A stretch of DNA of 64,000 bases from CAVOKN01 sp963696505 (GTDB lineage Bacteria > Pseudomonadota > Gammaproteobacteria > Burkholderiales > Rhodocyclaceae): positions 1 through 64,000 of the forward strand of contig CAVOKN010000030.1 in the NCBI GenBank assembly GCA_963696505.1, in the 5' to 3' direction. The translations under genes were made by a program, and so were the position numbers. How positions within the stretch are numbered: the first letter of the stretch is position 1; each line of letters opens with the position of its first letter. The notes under the pieces are model-generated. The model had not been told where the DNA came from and searched no databases. It saw only the letters and a list, made by a program, of their open reading frames with translations. This document shows positions 61,453 through 64,000 of the stretch, one piece after another.

Positions 61453-62571
61453 ATGACGCCCTTCTCCAACTTGCCGCCCATCGAGCGTGCGCTGGTCATC
61501 AACGAAGCAGCCGGCCGGCTGGGCCTCGTGCCGTTGATCGTGGAGAAGGACTTCTGGGTCTGCTGGACGCTCGCTCGCATCTTCGAGGTCGAAGCCGTGG
61601 CTCCGCATGTGGTGTTCAAGGGCGGCACCTCGCTGTCGAAGGTGTTCGGCGCGATTCAACGCTTCTCCGAAGACATCGACCTGGCCGTCTCACCGCAAGC
61701 GCTCGGCTTCGCTGCGGCAGAACTCGACGAAGCGCCTTCGGCGAGTCAACGCCGCAAGCGCGTGCAAGCGCTCGAAGCCGAGTGCGAGCGATGCGTGGCG
61801 GAGCGCTTTCGGCCGGCACTCGAAGCCGCTATCGCTGCCAGGCTTGGTGCCCCGCAGCACACAAACGGCTGGCTGCGCTACGAAGTCGATGCGCTGGCCG
61901 GCACGCCTAACCTGCTGTTCACGTACCCGTCGGCCCTGGCCCAGGCGGGCGGCTACATCGCCACGCAGGTGAAGCTGGAATTCGGCGCACTGACCGATCA
62001 GCAGCCCACCGGAACGTACGGCATCGCCGCACTGCTGGCCCAGACACCTGGCGTCGATCTGGCGAGCGCCTACGGCGAGCTGCAAGCGAACGTGGTGGCG
62101 CTGGAGATCACGCGAACATTCTGGGAGAAGGCGACGATCCTGCACGCGGAGCACCACCGGCCGCTGGACCTGCCGATCCGTGACCGCTTCGCGCGCCACT
62201 ACGCAGACTTCGAGGCGCTGTGGCGCCACCCGAGCCGCGCCGAAGCGCTGGCCCGGCTCGATCTGCTCGAAGACGTGGTGCGCCACAAAAGCCGCTTCTT
62301 CTCGTCAGGCTGGACCCATTTCGAGACCGCCAGGGCGGGGACGTTCAGGCTCGTTCCGCCGCCGGCGCGCCGTGCTGCATTGGCGAGGGACTATGCGACG
62401 ATGGCACCGATGTTCATCGGTGTGCCGATCGAATTCGATGTCATGTTGCAGCGCCTTCAGACTGCGGAGCAGCAGCTCAACGATGGGAGCCTGCTTCATC
62501 CCAAGGGATCCTCACACAGTGGGGGTATGACTGGGGGTAGCCTCCAAACACTCCTGAATAAAACACAATAA
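61453..62571 (+). CDS. abiEii: AbiEii-type nucleotidyltransferase toxin
   Basis: 372 residues. The nucleotidyltransferase signature is clear: VFKGGTSLSKVFGAIQRFSE followed by DIDLAVSP (GGTS and paired Asp). WEKATILHAEHH in the C-terminal half is typical of the family, which transfers nucleotides to tRNA or another target and gives abortive infection. The last ~25 residues (from HPKGSSHSGG) have a different character and cover a TGGGGGTA direct repeat, so the original stop may have been lost at an island junction. Confidence 0.88.
   Translation: MTPFSNLPPIERALVINEAAGRLGLVPLIVEKDFWVCWTLARIFEVEAVAPHVVFKGGTSLSKVFGAIQRFSEDIDLAVSPQALGFAAAELDEAPSASQRRKRVQALEAECERCVAERFRPALEAAIAARLGAPQHTNGWLRYEVDALAGTPNLLFTYPSALAQAGGYIATQVKLEFGALTDQQPTGTYGIAALLAQTPGVDLASAYGELQANVVALEITRTFWEKATILHAEHHRPLDLPIRDRFARHYADFEALWRHPSRAEALARLDLLEDVVRHKSRFFSSGWTHFETARAGTFRLVPPPARRAALARDYATMAPMFIGVPIEFDVMLQRLQTAEQQLNDGSLLHPKGSSHSGGMTGGSLQTLLNKTQ
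62520..62539. repeat. TGGGGGTA direct repeat (possible island-end remnant)
   Basis: TGGGGGTA at 62520-62527 and again at 62532-62539, 12-bp period. Such G-run repeats are often seen near integrase genes of integrative elements, but no integrase is present here. It may mark one end of the AbiE insertion next to xthA. Confidence 0.35.
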
Positions 62572-62592
62572 AATCAACGGTCAATAGCTACA

Positions 62593-63361
62593 ATGAAACT
62601 CGCCACCTGGAACGTCAACTCCCTCAAGGTCAGGCTGCCTCAGGTTCTCGACTGGCTGGCGGTACAGCAGCCCGACGTGCTGTGCCTTCAGGAGACCAAG
62701 CTGGAAGACAAGGCCTTCCCGAACGAAGCGATCGAACAGGCTGGCTACCGCAGCCTGTTCTGCGGCCAGAAGACCTACAACGGCGTGGCGCTGCTCAGCC
62801 GCGAACCCGCCGAGTTCGACGGCTTCGGCGATCCCCGGCTTCGACGACGAACAGAAGCGCCTCCTCGCCGCCGATGTCGCCGGCATGCGGGTGGTGTGCG
62901 CCTACTTTCCCAACGGCCAGTCGCTCGAATCGGACAAGTACGGCTACAAGCTGCGCTGGATCGAGGCGCTGACCGCCTGGCTGGGCGCGGAGCTGGCGGC
63001 GCAACCGAAGCTCGCGCTGCTCGGCGATTTCAACATCGCGCCGGAGGACCGGGACGTGCACGACCCGAAAGCCTGGGAAGGACAGGTGCTGTGCTCGGCA
63101 CCGGAGCGGGATGCCTTCCGCGGGCTCGTCGGGCTGGGCCTCAGTGACAGCTTCCGCCGCTTCGAGCAGCCGGATAAGTCCTTCACCTGGTGGGACTACC
63201 GCATGCTCGGCTTCCGGCGCAATGCCGGCCTGCGCATCGATCACATCCTGCTCTCGGCGCCGCTGGCCGAGCACTGCACCGGCTGCCGCATCGACCGCGA
63301 ACCGCGCAAGCTGGAGAGGCCCTCCGACCACGCCCCAGTCATCTGCGAGGTGGGGGCATGA
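62593..63361 (+). CDS. xthA: Exodeoxyribonuclease III (one-base frameshift)
   Basis: About 255 residues after removing one base near 62830. MKLATWNVNSLKVRLPQVLD, CLQETKLED, LLGDFNIAPEDRDVHDP, LRIDHILLSAPL and the catalytic PSDHAPV are all present. It is a DNA-repair AP endonuclease / 3' exonuclease. Its TGA overlaps the ATG of the first 113-bp repeat ORF (ATGA). Confidence 0.93.
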
Positions 63362-63809
63362 GCCACCCGGCGAGGGGCCCCGCGTCAGCGGGGATCGACG
63401 GCAAGGCGAGTGCCCCCAGCCGCCGACCCGCCAGGCGCTGGAATACCCACGGCATCCCGGAGGCGGCGGCATGAGCCACCCGGCGAGGGGCCCCGCGTCA
63501 GCGGGGATCGACGGCAAGGCGAGTGGCCCCGGCCGCCGACCCGCCAGGCGCTGGAATACCCACGGCATCCCGGAGGCGGCGGCATGAGCCACCCGGCGAG
63601 GGGCCCCGCGTCAGCGGGGATCGACGGCAAGGCGAGTGCCCCCGGCCGCCGACCTGCCGGGCGCTCGAATACCCGCGGCATCCCGGAGGCGGCGGCATGA
63701 GCCACCCGGCGAGGGGCCCCGCGTCAGCGGGGATCGACGGCAAGGCGAGTGGCCCCGGCCGCCGACCCGCCAGGCGCTCGATTACCTTCCGCATCACTGA
63801 GGCGGCCCC
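63358..63809 (+). repeat. Four 113-bp tandem units, each encoding a coupled 38-residue ORF
   Basis: Units start at 63358, 63471, 63584 and 63697. Each begins ATGAGCCACCC and holds a GGGGCCCCGCGTCAGCGGGG hairpin. The ORF in each unit (63358-63474, 63471-63587, 63584-63700, 63697-63813) starts MSHPARGPASAGIDGKAS, is Arg/Ala/Pro-rich, and ends in a TGA that overlaps the next ATG by 4 nt; GGAGGCGGCGGC before each internal ATG could act as a ribosome-binding site. The last TGA overlaps the GTG of the Crp-like gene. Units differ at a few positions, most in the last one. Whether the peptides are made is unknown. Confidence 0.85.
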
Positions 63810-64000
63810 GTGAGCGCCACGAGCCCGATCGGCGAACTGCTGGCGCACTACCCGGCGCTGGCCGGTTTGCCGGAAGACGTCCGGGCGAAGCTGGCGGATG
63901 CCGTGCAGACACTGCGAATTCCGGCAGGCACCCGGGTATTCGACGAGCGCGACGCCTGCCAGGGTTTCCCCTTCGTTATCGAGGGCAGCATCCGGGTGCT
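63810..64000 (+). CDS. Crp/Fnr-type regulator, N-terminal part (runs off the window)
   Basis: 63 residues visible from a GTG at 63810. LAHYPALAGLPEDVRAKLAD, then IPAGTRVFDERDACQGFPFV and IEGSIRV, the start of a cyclic-nucleotide-binding-like effector domain of the Crp family. The ACQGF pattern (in place of -CxxF-) is common in heme- or redox-sensing members. The DNA-binding domain lies outside the window. The GTG overlaps the stop of the last repeat ORF. Confidence 0.75.
   Translation, partial: MSATSPIGELLAHYPALAGLPEDVRAKLADAVQTLRIPAGTRVFDERDACQGFPFVIEGSIRV

Noticed and set aside
63358..63809. CRISPR-like array at the right end
   Set aside because: 113-bp units are directly adjacent with no unique spacers, and no cas genes are near.

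Overview
The window looks like a chromosomal piece of a GC-rich betaproteobacterium, most likely of the Rhodocyclales type. The evidence is a green-type (form IA) RuBisCO with cbbQ/cbbO activases, a cbb/glycolytic operon that runs towards purC, high third-position GC, and extensive c-di-GMP signalling genes. No rRNA or tRNA gene was recognised. At least fifteen genes, including core genes, carry a single one-base frameshift. I read most of these as sequence errors and report such genes as single CDSs.

Positions 1-34.1 kb (minus strand) hold an export locus for giant surface proteins, with a c-di-GMP signalling block on either side. In transcription order it runs: HD-GYP, EAL and cNMP-GGDEF proteins; a GAF-HlyD adaptor; a PqqD-M50-HlyD membrane protein; a shortened SecA-like ATPase; a second HlyD adaptor; a ~4,415-residue LEPR-XLL/SBBP/cadherin-repeat protein; a hybrid histidine kinase that follows the giant gene after 2 nt; and a REC-GGDEF-EAL response regulator. 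Next comes a second, smaller cassette with near-identical GAF-HlyD and HlyD genes and the start of a second giant protein (LEPR-XLL plus DUF4347), cut by the window edge. No ABC transporter or TolC is present. I infer a dedicated, poorly described export route for LEPR-XLL proteins.

Positions 34.1-50.7 kb hold the Calvin cycle and lower glycolysis. cbbR is divergent from cbbL-S-Q-O-P-T-G-K, pyk, fba, a psiE-like gene and cbbY. The spacers carry degenerate heptamer repeats in inverted arrangement, and a four-helix-bundle (S23/bIVP) gene sits between pgk and pyk inside a 20-bp perfect inverted repeat.

Positions 50.7-55.5 kb (minus strand) hold a complete curli operon, csgE-F-G-B-A, then a terminator, then csgH. 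The CsgA-like curlin is about 650 residues long.

Positions 56-64 kb hold purC, prlC and a DUF4124-glutaredoxin protein, then a probable small island (degenerate DNA plus an AbiE toxin-antitoxin pair), xthA, a 4 x 113-bp tandem repeat of coupled small ORFs, and the start of a Crp-type regulator. Taken together, the window pairs autotrophic carbon fixation with two independent matrix or adhesin systems, one of them embedded in c-di-GMP signalling.
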